A stretch of 64,000 nucleotides of DNA, taken from Pelodera strongyloides (Eukaryota > Nematoda > Chromadorea > Rhabditida > Rhabditidae). Below are positions 48,672 to 60,500 of the stretch, in pieces (position 1 is the first letter of the stretch; each line of letters starts with the position of its first letter). Made by a program: the position numbers and the translations under genes. The stretch is from contig JAANDG010000015.1 of NCBI GenBank assembly GCA_036852015.1, forward strand, positions 496,001 to 560,000. Direction: 5' to 3'. The notes beneath the pieces are model-generated. The model worked only from the letters and a program-made list of their open reading frames with translations. It searched no databases and was not told the DNA's origin.

Positions 48672-51373
48672 ATGGAATGTGGTTTTGTTCCGCCAAGGAG
48701 TTTGACGGGTCTTTCAATTGCAAAGATTCTGTTCGAGGTGTCTTCGGAAACATTTTACGAGGGTCTTTCGTTTATGAGAGCAGCCGGACTAGCGCCCGAT
48801 CGGTACGCATTAGTTTTTTGTTTAGCATAATTCGCAAATAATTGTCCTTTTATAAACTTCTTAACTTCTTTTCGTCTTAATGTGCTCGCTTCAGGATTTC
48901 TATAATTTGCACGAAGGAGGGAAGATATTTTCTACACTCCCAATGCATGTTATTCGAAGGTCGCCCGTTTGATGTAAGTTGTTTAATCACGGAAAACAAG
49001 AGACACATATATTCTGTTGCAATTTCAAATTTTGGTACAGCAAAAGCAAAACTAACAGATTTAGGTATGCAGGACGACATTCGAAAGCATCCTTCGTTAT
49101 ATGGTATATGTCTGTGCCAGGAAACTGCGTTCAGTCGAATTCATTAATATTGCATTCCACGCCGCCGACATTGCCGAATTGAAGCAATCGATTGAGGTAA
49201 TTTGAACTCGTTTACGTTTGTCATTTCGATTTATGTGGAGAGTGTCGCGCATACGTTTGTAAAATGTTGCTCACTGCTCGCCTTCGTCTCTTTTTGTTTC
49301 GCGCGCGCTGTACTTCGTATCATGTTCGCTATAAAAAAATTCCTTTAGACGCTCGAAGTGGAGATGGTGATTCTCCGAAACTGTACTTATCCAGGAATTG
49401 CAAACCGAATTGAGGCGAACGAACTGTTGAGGGCCCTTAGCAGGTATGGTATTCAACAACTGCTCTTGTTCATAGCAAGATATCCATTGGAATTTCTCAA
49501 TGGAAATTTGTTCTTTTTCATAAATACAAGCCTGTGCAGTACTGGAATATATTTGATTGTTAGTTCACGTTTTTAACCCCAAACTATATAGCCAAAGGTT
49601 GTGGCGTCATATGTCGAATCACGCATGTAGCTTCCGAGGGTACTTGAAGATGATTTTTTTTTTCAATAACACACTTTCATTACTGATAACATGAAAAGAG
49701 CATTTAGTGAGTGGTGTGGGAGGGTGCACTGCCTTTATCATATCAACTATATAAATCACACCCTGCAGGCACCTCTCTCTCATGTTTTTCTTGGAGTTGT
49801 AACAGCTCTGTTTATAACTTATAAACACAGTAGGGATTATGTAGAGTCAGTGTGTCTTATGTCTTAACAATAGTTGGTACTAACCAGGACATAAATATTG
49901 TGCTAACAGATTGTATATTTTGCACACTACACAACAGCACACACGTACAATACAGTTGGAGCAATTCCTGCGCAAAGCCTTGTTTCAAAGTAGTCAATAT
50001 TTCAGGGGCCATGAGGCAATCGCTGCTGAATATGGAGACGAGCGCTTAATGTCGCGAATCCGACACGAAGAGCAAGCAGCAGCTGAACTTGGGGTGCCTG
50101 CACAAGTTGCCCAACAAAATCGGTATGTTCTTTTTTGAAGCTTAACCGCAGAGGGCTATTTTCGACATTGTAGTATGATACTTATACAGTGTTCAATTTC
50201 ATACTAAGTGTCTGCAAAATATGTCTAGGAGTTTCCGAAAGACATGTTGAAAGCTGAAATTTGTTTTATACCAGGAATGGCCGTTATCGCTTTCATGTCG
50301 TAAGGAGTTTGGTCTCCCTTTCCATGCGTAAGATATTGAAGCGGACAACTGGACAGGTCTTCACGCAAGGAATTGATTGTATTCGAGATCTCCGGTTCGC
50401 TCCAGAACGGTACGTTCCTTAATAGTATTCAAATTATTATTTGTTAAATTATTATCTGTATCCATGCATCTTCAAATATTTATGCTCCATGGTTCAGGGT
50501 ATCAGTCATGGCGACGCAGGGTGGAAAATATATTCTGCAGATTATCTCATGTTCGGCAATACGACCATACACGGTACGTTTGGTCTTACCATCAACTTAT
50601 TTATACCCACTGCATTGCTTTTACTTTTCTTGCTGGTCGTTCCAACAGTCAACCATTCAATTTGCTAAATTCTGTTGAAAAAATCCTGATTTAGGTGTAC
50701 TTCAAGTCATTCTCACAGATTCTTAATTACCTGATCGAAATTCGAGCTTGGAAATTGCGATCAATCGAATTCGTCAACGTTCCTTTCAATTCCGCTGATA
50801 TTCCCCTACTGAAAAGGAGCATTGAGGTATCATTGTTTCGTGGACACTTGTCTCAATTCGTGTATTTCACTTGGGGCAATAATGCAGTTAGTCAAATCAG
50901 TATAAGATCTAAACGGTTGCGTATTATGACGAGAGGTAAACATTTGTTGATCTAACTTCGGTTTTTAACCACGATCCTCGGGTCGGATATAGGAAATACT
51001 TCTTTTAGGAAAACGAAGTTCAGCATGTTGTTTTGTGCAATTGCACATATCCAGGTGTCACCTCGTTGTGGGATGCGGTCCACCTCATGAACGCAATTAA
51101 TAAAAGGTGCATTCTTGTTTCAACAATACCCAATTAAAAGCCTAATTGACGATTGCTCTTTTTTATTCCGTAAAACAAAAAAAGAACATTTAATAGTTTG
51201 CAATTGCTTTTGTTAATTCTAAAAGTTTCAGAAACAGGCTTTATGAAATTGGAGACAATGATTTTTTTCTTCTGTTACTGCACGCATACGAAGAAGGAGC
51301 ACGACATGCTGCACATCTACAACTTCTCCAACAAAATCAACATTCGTATGTTTTCTTTGTAACTGTTGATTGA
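48672..51373 (+). CDS. Array family gene 4: two-domain protein
   Basis: Ten exons. Domain E: 48672-48802, 48895-48973, 49065-49196, 49349-49443, 50006-50122. Domain F: 50275-50409, 50498-50573, 50695-50826, 51009-51106, 51232-51345 with the frame reading on to a TGA at 51373. The model gives about 378 residues. Domain E has ARKLRSVEFINIAF and VILRNCTYPGIA; domain F has AWKLRSIEFVNVPF, identical to gene 1 over 14 residues, and VVLCNCTYPGVT. As in gene 2, the exon ending domain E (phase 2) fits the first exon of domain F (phase 2) without a break. That the same two-cassette joint recurs in two genes supports real in-frame fusions. The last exon may splice further; an open frame ending at 51720 is a candidate but I found no acceptor in phase. 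The start follows catatag by one base. Function unknown. Confidence 0.7.
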
Positions 51374-52522
51374 ACTGTTTTAAGTCTGGTACGATTCGCA
51401 TGCCAAAGGACAATCAACGAAAAAAATAGAAGTTTTGCAGTTTGTTTAATAATTGGCCCCAACAAAACTGACGGATTAAAACCGACGGCCAATCTCCGGT
51501 CCGTTTGATTGAGTACGATCGCACCCTGCACTTAAAACACAAACCCTTTACTCTATATTATGCATTTCGAGTGCTGACGTTGTTGCTGCGCTGCCGAACA
51601 GAGGTGCCGGGGCACATGGCCAATAAAGAAGAAAGTGCGGCACGCATTTCCCTAACCTCGAAGAAACTGTGTGCCTCTCTAATTAATGACAATCCGTTCA
51701 TGCTCCCATTCAAGAATTAGCTCCTATTTACTAATCCCCATTTTGTTGCTCAAACAAATATGTGTGCGTACGTCAGATATCCATAATTTGTGTTTAATTG
51801 AACAATATGTGTTTAAGAGTTACGCATTCGGAAACCAAGACCAATTGCTTTCTATGTTAAAGCTTAATCTGTGCTGACACTTAGTTACTTGTGCTGACAC
51901 GTCGATAAGCGCCAGATTTGTTGTTTCCTTAAGTAGTCAGTTTGATGTATCTGCTTAATCGAAGAAGCTGTATTTGACTTTCTTTCGTATTTGACTTTCG
52001 ACTTTCTTTTGTCCTTTTTGGTCTAATTCTCTATCCTTATTAATACTTTGAATGTGTATACCTTAAATAATTTCATATACTGTGTACTTTTTTTAACACA
52101 ATTATCTTGTATCCTCCGGTTTTCTTGACGCCTCGGATACTCTTCCTGCAGAAATACTGTCCTGTCCTTAGCCTAATTGTTTTAGATGTTTTTGTAATTG
52201 CGGACCATTCGCAACAATCATTCTGTACAAAGTTTCGTCTTACTTTATGTTCTCATGTACCATAGGATACTGACATACTGGAGTCATATTATCTTCTTCC
52301 GATCCAATCCAGTTTTAGTTCTATTTTGCCAATTTTATTTTTGAAGTGTTTTCTTGGCATGACTTTATTTGGTATATCTAGTCTTTCAGACACTGGTACT
52401 TTCTCATTTGTTCTCAATTGCCATGTGTTGCGGTTACCTTGTTACGGGTGTAATATTCGCTTACTATTAATTGATTTGAATATATTAACTTCTGATGAAT
52501 ATCTACTGTATTACAAGCCGTG

Positions 52523-52528
52523 AATAAA
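52523..52528 (+). promoter_or_regulatory. Polyadenylation signal AATAAA, unit 4
   Basis: Lies in gtgaataaatg, followed by gcgatatttgtgg, the counterpart of ccgatatttgtagcg after unit 1. Confidence 0.6.
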
Positions 52529-52705
52529 TGTATATATTGTCAGCATAACACCTATTCTGCGATATTTGTGGTGCCAGAGCGCGAACACATACATATACAT
52601 ATATTACGCTATAAATCACTACAATACATACCTGCAATTACCGCGCACCATTTTTGTAATTTGAACCAAAAAATGAATGTAAAAGACCACACACAACTTT
52701 ATATC

Positions 52706-52707
<2 letters not shown>

Positions 52708-52774
<67 letters not shown>

Positions 52775-52783
52775 TATATATAT
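52708..52783. repeat. (AT)n microsatellite
   Basis: About 75 bases of AT dinucleotides with one phase break near 52767. Confidence 0.95.
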
Positions 52784-53183
52784 TTACAATGTTGTGTATA
52801 AGAAATTACTAAATAAATCTCTTACGCTTCAAGAGCGTGCACCTTTTTCAAGGGTGAAAATACAGTTTCAATGGTTGGCTTATGACTTCTTCCGCGGAGG
52901 TCCTGTGCATTAGGCGACGAGTTCCAGATGAGAAATTGCTAGGGTCAGGAGGGATCGCCCATGATTCCCTCACCCGGAGGTGTATGATTACACAACTGGT
53001 GTATATTTGTATCCCCTTTTACTAAGGTACCCCGGGATATTGTTATGGGTTACTTGACTACTTCAATGATGTAGATCACTACCCCATGGTCGTAGATGAC
53101 TATGACGATATAATAGAGTGCATAAATGCACAACGCTCTGGATAATCATTTGTATCATTATCCGCGAGGAATGTTCTAATGAA

Positions 53184-53810
53184 TGTTGAACCCAATATCA
53201 CAAACATCACGTTGGCCCAACTCGACGCAGAGTTCGCCGTTATCTCAATCAGCATTGTACTAGGACGAATATCAATTCCTTTCGGTCTGCTTACGCTACC
53301 AGCAAACTTTTAGGTATATATTTACATGATTTATGTAATACTGACCGAATGCGGCGCAATTAGTTTCCATATGCACCAGTTAGCTTACAATTAGTTTATC
53401 TCAACGTATCTTTGTTTAGTTAATTCTTATCAAGTATGATTGATGGCAGGCTTTCTTCAATGTCCTCTGTAGTAAAGCTTTTCCAATGATGGTCTGTATC
53501 ATTTAAATACTTTATAAAATACGCAAAATAGCGTGTGAAATACGTACCAGAAGAAATTTGCCATAAACTACGTGCACGAAGGAATTAAATATATTTTACG
53601 AATTCATTCGACCAATATTGCAGTGGCAACAATATATACTTCGTGTCCAATTCTTTACTAAATGAAGTCATGTGAAAGCGTAAATCCACTTGGTCTAGGA
53701 AGCTGAAATATTGCAGTAGCTCCAATCGGGTGGCTCTCCGCCTCCGCTTGGCCACCCCGAACCTGTTCTTCTTTACTATCTTCAAAAGAGGACTAAAGGG
53801 TGAGCGCTGA
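53184..53810 (+). pseudogene. SDR pseudogene, unit 4: exons 4, 5 and 7 recognisable
   Basis: 53184-53313 matches SDR exon 4: ctcgacgcaga is identical, and ISIPFGLLTLPANF stands where [13 protein letters not shown] should be. A one-base insertion after the IPF position shifts the frame just before the active-site Tyr/Lys. 53450-53500 matches the start of exon 5 (AFFNVLCSKAFPMM for [16 protein letters not shown]). 53699-53810 matches exon 7 (ctccgcctccgcttg, ttcaaaagaggactaaaggg). Exon 6 was not found and exons 1-3 are absent. The catalytic YxxxK is lost, so this is a non-functional copy. It is older than the unit 2 fragment, judging by divergence. Confidence 0.85.
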
Positions 53811-54580
53811 AAAAAGAAAAAAGCGAGTTGATAAATATAATTGCATCGACAAGAAACACTCTTCGATTATTTTTTTATCTTTCTACGAACATTCGTTTTA
53901 GACAGTAAAAAAACATCCTAGGAAAACACCAAACGAGAGTTGAAAATGATGAAGAAACATCTGGAATGCTACACCGAACGAATGTGTACACATGGATGTC
54001 AGACTCCTTATTGGTTGCAGGATAGTAACTGTTAAGAGAATTGACATTTTGGTAAACTAGGGGGTTTATAAATTAGAAAAAATTTATCAAGTTGGATGCT
54101 AACGGATAAATAAATGAAAATGATTGATAGACACAGGTAAAATCCCAAGAAAAAGCAGAAAGACAGCTAGCAAAATAAACTATTGATTTGTAGCATTATG
54201 ACCAGTAGAATACAACGGGTAGTACACAGACAAGGACACAACACGGGAAACACATTTGCAATTAAAATCAACAAGTAAATGAAAAAAAAGATGACGGGTG
54301 CTTACTCTCAGTGGTGTGTAATAATACAACACCTGGGTTAAACTTTGACTATTATACACACCTGAACAGGAACCCCATGAAATAGAGACTAACAACTGAA
54401 TAGAAATTTGGGTAAAATAAAATAATAATATGACACCGAAGGTCTGCTATAAATATGAAAATCGAGGCGCAGAAAAAGAAAATTTTAAAATACGCTACGT
54501 AGTACACTACGAATAAGTTATAAATTATAAACAGTTCCACAAATGCTTGCAACAGCTCAGCTTGTAGAACAACAAGGTGT
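53811..54580. other. Gap between SDR pseudogene and the PNUTS-like gene
   Basis: AT-rich DNA, partly the remnant 3' flank of the SDR copy (atcgacaagaaacactctt resembles the SDR polyadenylation region), then the 3' flank of the minus-strand PNUTS-like gene. No coding exon is seen. Confidence 0.5.
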
Positions 54581-57500
54581 TTAGTACCGCTGTGGACGAG
54601 AGGGACCAAAGCCTCTGGAAGGGCCTCTCGGAAAGTTTCCACGAAATCCGGAAGAAGGACCCGAGGACCCAGCGCCCCGGAAATGTCCCGCTCGTTCACC
54701 TCGGGGAGCGAATTGCCCTCCTCGCTCACCCCGGAGAGGAAAGTGTCCACCACGTCCACGATCCCAACGACCTTAATGTGCTCCTCATTAGTACGATCAA
54801 ACAGAGAGCACCGTCAAGTCTCACGAAGTGCACATTTTGAGTTACGAACAGATGTGCAGGTATATGAAAGTTATAATGGTACTCACCAAAAGGTACTCCA
54901 CGTTGAGAGCCTCCCCTATCATAAGCAGCAGATTCCGAATGTTCCCATCCGGGACCTCGTTCCCTGTTATCTCTATTTCCAGATGGCCCATCTCTGCCAG
55001 GTATTGGAGGAGGAGCATCTGGTGGACGTTGCAAAAGTCCACCTCGGCCACCTGGGCCACCTCTAGTGGGGTATTCTTCCCGATATGGAGGGCAGCCATC
55101 TCGTAGCGGTGGTCCATCCCGACGATCATACGCCAACGGGGGTTGAGTGTGAGAGAAACGACAATGCTCTCCCTAAAAAAATACGAACCGTTTGCTCGTG
55201 TAGATCTAACGACAGAAGCTAATGGATCCACACTAAACATACCTTGGAACACCCTCGTGCTGTTCGAAAGAAGCGACAGAATGATTGACGCCCGTCCTCC
55301 TGAAATTAAGTTGAGTAAAGCAGTGCTTGTTCTTCTTGTCCTTATAAAAGTGTAGAGCAAAATAGCGGAAGCGGTTAGGTGCACAACGGCACGCAAGTAT
55401 ATGACTCACATTATTGGGATATTCTTGCGAATAATGTTGTCTGGGATCTGGAGGAGCTGGTTCATCGTAATTCTGCTAAAAGAAATAAACAGTGATCATA
55501 AAACGTAGAAACAGTAATTTAAGTACGCAGAACAAAAAAAAAGATAATACCTCTGGATATTTCATGGTATACTCCGGAAATTCCTTCTCTGGCGTTGTTG
55601 GAATTATAATGGTTGATGTTGGGTTCGTCTTCGGATCATGACTCTAGAAAAGTGCAGGTTTAATAGGATGGAAACCCTGCAGGACATCCCCATAACAGCG
55701 TAGTATTTACATCGCGCGTATCAATCTCACGGTCACACACAGCTACCTTGTAATCCGACGAAAGTTTATCTGGTGATTCTGGGGTATAAGGAGGCGGACT
55801 TTCTGGCGTTTCCATGTCTTCTATAGTTCTTTCGGTCGTTGGGACGCTTTCAGGATACAACGGTATCTCCCTTACGATCTAAAAATGAGGAAATTGTAAT
55901 GAGATCGAAGCGCAAGTGTGTAATACTGTCAGGTTAAAGTAGTAAGTACAATGAAAATACAACTAATTTACCTCAATTGGGTGGTTGTTGCTTGTCGATG
56001 GGATTGAGATAGGTGTGGGAGTGTACGAGTACTCTGGGGATTTTGATGAATGAGCATACACCATAGATGAAGTGCTAGGGACATCTTCCGTGGGAATGCG
56101 GGCTGGGGTGTACCTAACGGGCTCCTGTACCGACGATGTTGGCGTGTACATCACGGGTTCGTATCCAGGAAAAGGCGACGATGTCTCTGGTTCGTTCTGC
56201 TCCGATTGATCGGTCGGCTCATCAACTTCTGACTGCACTATCGTTGAGATTATCTTCACTTGCTGATGCGGATCACCAAACCGATCTTCTACTGGCGGCT
56301 CGACTGCCGAAATCTCCTCAGTCCTGCAACATATGGACATTATTACTGAATCGCATAACGAATCGGACAACAATATTCCAAAAACAAGGCCGATAAGAAC
56401 AGATAATCACAAAACTTGCCTTCCGGGCACAAATCGCACTGGTGGTACTTTCTTCTGCCGCAATTCCTCCTTTACCGATTCGGCAGTTCTTACCACCCTA
56501 TAGGGTTTACACACCACAGGAAGCAAACGCCACTGAAGAAAAAAAAATTAATTTGAGCAAGCTCATATTAACTGGTGAGTAGACTACAAAAAAACATGAA
56601 TATTTATTGTCTCTGACCTGCAAATTGTTTTCTTCATCTCTAACCGTGTTCCGAGGATAGTGATCCAATTCCCGGTCGCGCTTTATCAATTGCTCGTGCG
56701 TGAGATCATGGTTGGCCGCTGAACATCAATATTTTAGTAAACACGATAGAAACAATCAATTGCAGCAGGCCTGTAAGAAGTAGAATCAAAAAACACACCG
56801 TTCGGTTCATTGTCCCGTTCAAAGTAGCGAACTTCCACCAGTTTGTCGTCTGTTTCGAAGCGAACCATTCGCCTCTTCTTTGCTGGTGGTGGCTCGGCTT
56901 TAGTCGTTTGGCGGCGATGTCGCTAAATAAAGTGTCTGGGTGAAGGTGCATTTCACTTGGAATGTGTCGCAAATAAATAAACTCATTTACACTACCTCGT
57001 CTTCTTCGTCATCAGACTTTGGTTTCGGAGCAATCGGACCGACGACCCGCTGAATAGAGAAAATTTAAGTTGGACTCTCTCTCTTCACATCTCTCGCTCT
57101 AGCTCTCTCTATCTATCTCTCTTTTTCTCTTTCTCTGCCTTTTCTGTTTCCGCAATTCAATACTGAAAGAAGGGACAGAATATAAAATTGCCCCAACCAA
57201 AATGTTTTCTAATGGATCATTGGCCACTTCGTCTTTGGCTTTCCGCTTTAGCTTTTTGCGGTCTTCCTTCAAAGTTTCCTTCTTGATTTCAACCTAAAGT
57301 GGGTAAATACTGAAGGCAAAAGAAGAACAACATTCACTATTTCAGAACCGAATAGAAAAACATTGTTCGAAACAAATCGATATCAACTGCGCACCTTCTT
57401 CTTTTTTACCGGAGTCACTGGAACGGCGGGACCAAGAGCTTCCATGAAACTTGTTGACAAGGCGACGTTCTTCACTAAATGTCGGAATCCCATAAAAACG

Positions 57501-60500
57501 GAAAAAAAACCTACTCTTACAGAATAGAAAATAAGCTCATAAGTAAGGGAAGATACTGTAAGACCCAACATTCGATTCTTTCTAGGCCCTTGACTAACAT
57601 TTAATCGGCTCCTTCTTCTTCAATTCGTCGGGCTTCTTTTTTGGTGGTTCCAGCTGTTGCTTCGACTAAATATATAAAGTTACAATATGATCAAAACGAA
57701 CGAAAAAGACGAGTTGACAAAGCAAGTAAGCCATATTCATTACCTTTTCCTCCGTAATGTGTGACTTGAGCTTCTTGTCCTTTTTCTTGTCAATTCCGGG
57801 TTTGGGTTTCTTCTCGGATGGCACTTTTACCTCTTTCACACTTTCCAGCACATCATACCTACGAATAATTCATTTAGACACCATCCATCTACTCACATCT
57901 TAGAATCACGATAACAACAATTGATAGGAATTACCTTTCTTTTCCACTCTTCTTAAAAGAAGTCGAAGTGATATCCCCCGGTTGTTCTTCGACTAATTCT
58001 TCCACTTTTGCTTGCGCTGGCTTTTCCACCTTCGCTGTGATCTTCTCTTCCGGTTTCTCTTCTGGTTCATCAATTTGCTCGTCCTCGTCTTCGAAGCCTG
58101 ACATAATTCAAACTAACAGAACGGTACACCCGAAACTAAGGAAACCGAGTTAAGTTACGAGTTAACTTGACAACCTTATACAGATGATAACGACGTACCA
58201 GTTTGCCGAGCTCTGGCCCTGTAAACTTTCGCCCTAGTCTTTGGTTTCTTCGTCTTCTTTTCGGGAGATTTGTTTTCAGGCACTTTTGGTGACTTTCCTG
58301 TTTCGGTATCGTGTTTCGCCATTGATGCAACTTCAGCTCCTCTCTTAATTTCGTGTTCCAATTCAAGACCCTGTAAAGAGAAATTCATTTGGTTTTCGTC
58401 ACGACTTCAAGCTTACACAACACAAAACCACACAAAACTATACCAGTAATGTAAGTACATTAGTTAGAAAAGAAAGTACATTAGTTGCATCGAAAGGTAT
58501 CTCAAAGGGACCATTCATTGCTTAGGGCGCGTTCGGGTTGTCTTTTCGGAAGGCGAATCCCGCAAAATTCTCGTTCGGTTGGTCCTTTCCGACGGACGTC
58601 AAACTACGGAAAGCGCACAATACAGTATGAATCAAATGTTTTTAAGTTGTGCATGCTAAATGCGCGCTTCTCAAAACACTAAATCCTTTCGGAAAGGTCC
58701 CACCAGAAAGCGCCCTTAACGGCTTACCAACAACTTCCATAAATAACTATCTAAGAGTCATTGTGGAGACAATCTTCTTTCAAATATCAGAGGGGGTTTA
58801 CTACTAGCTGATTTAAAAATATAAACAAATGTATTTAAAAATATAAACCTCGCCAAGTTCCGGTGAAGCTGCGTCCTCGCTGAGGTCGTCTGGGAAATTA
58901 TAGGGATCCTCTTGAGCAGACGGAAGATTAGGAGAATTCTCCCCAGTGGTGTTGTTTTTGGTTCCGTCACCGCTCTTGGCTGATTGTTCGGACTGCAATG
59001 TGATAATTTACTTGGCCATTAATGCGGACCACTGTATCCAAATGCAAATGTAGTATTCAAAGTAATAAAGTCGGGTAACCCGGTCACCGAAACGGTTTAC
59101 AACAAACATCCTAGCACTGTTGTCCGATTGTTAAAGAAACGAAGACTACCTCGAAATACTTACTTTATCGACGTCGGCCTTGTCAGATTTTGCATCGTCC
59201 GCTTTCTTGAGGACCCGTTCCTTGAACTTGCCCACCAGATCAGAAGCCAGTTTCTTGATCTCTGAAAGTGCAAATCACATTTTGTTGGAAAGGCATGCCA
59301 AAAGAGTGCATATAATAGAGTCCGGGGGGAATTTATTACCATATGCAGCTTTCGAAAAGTAACATCTTGACCAGCATCACACATATATGTATAAATTGGA
59401 AATTAAAGAGACCAAAACAACAAAATTCAATCATGAATTTGCTACACAAAACACCTACCCGTTGTAGCTCCATTCTTCCTGAGAGAGGAAAGAAACCGAG
59501 GAGTATCGACATTGGAATTCAGCAGAAGGTCAACGTTTATTTCAGCCTGGAAATATAGAAAATTAATGAATCAAACCATTTAATAAACAATCCAAGTCCG
59601 ATTGTTAAAGAAACGACGACTACCTCGGATATTTGCTTCAGCAATTGCAACATCTTGGTCGCCTTTTCCGCAGTATTCGAAAGTTTCAGCCAGTTATTCA
59701 TCTGTTTCCAACCTTCCAGTGTGACCAACCGCTTCATCTGAGCATCTTTTGCAGCGGACACCATTCTAAATTATATGCATTCGGAAACTTGTTTACGTTA
59801 AACCCTGCGAAGCTGGGACAGGAGTGGCAAAGTGCATATTCGGTGTACATTTAATACATGATTGCCGCATAAGGTGTACATTTCCTCGAAAACTAAACTG
59901 AAACGTAGATCAAACAGAGGGCTGAAAAGAGTAGCTGAATAACATTTGCAAAAAAAGACGTACTCCTGTCGCTTCTCCTTTTCGAGATCTGCGGTTGTCT
60001 TTATCTTGTAAGTCGGGACAACGCCCAAAACAGGAGCGGGCTCTCGAGCAGCTTCAAGTCGTACTTCTGCTAGTTTGCTGGACTGTTGTTTTGAAGGGTC
60101 TGCAATTATATACATCAATTTTCGCGTTAAGAGAGGAACCTCCTCATAGTACAAATTCGTGATTTGCCAGAAATTACATATATGGTGTTGCATAGCTTAC
60201 CCTGTACTCCTGCGTGGATCGTGCGAACGGTGGAAGTTTGTCCGGGAGCCTTGGCCATAATGTGCATTAGAGGGCCAGACTGGGCAGTAGGGCGAGTTTC
60301 GACATACAGTCTAAAAATCGTTTAAATAAGTTAGTGAACAACGCAGCTATAAACAAAGTAGACGAGTTGTCGAACAAAAAGTATTGGGGAAAGATTCTCC
60401 TACCCCTGTGGAATCACAGAGGTTGGTCCATTACGTTCCTTGGACTGGGACTGCGTGCCTTGCTCATTTCTTGCGGATAATTGTTGCCCAGGTACTTGAA

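Larger units (their letters stand above)
51374..53183 (+). other. 3' flank of array gene 4
   Basis: The flank block shared with units 1 and 2 is present (gcattcggaaaccaagacca at about 51825; ttgttttagatgtttttgtaat at about 52178, compare 34480), ending at AATAAA (52523-52528). An (AT)n microsatellite follows at 52708-52783. No exon of the SDR 5' half can be recognised between the microsatellite and 53183. Confidence 0.5.

Noticed and set aside
54842..55396. Minus-strand ORF of 184 codons and neighbouring frames on both strands
   Set aside because: Shadow of the zinc-finger and Arg/Gly-rich exons of the PNUTS-like gene, read through introns in another frame.
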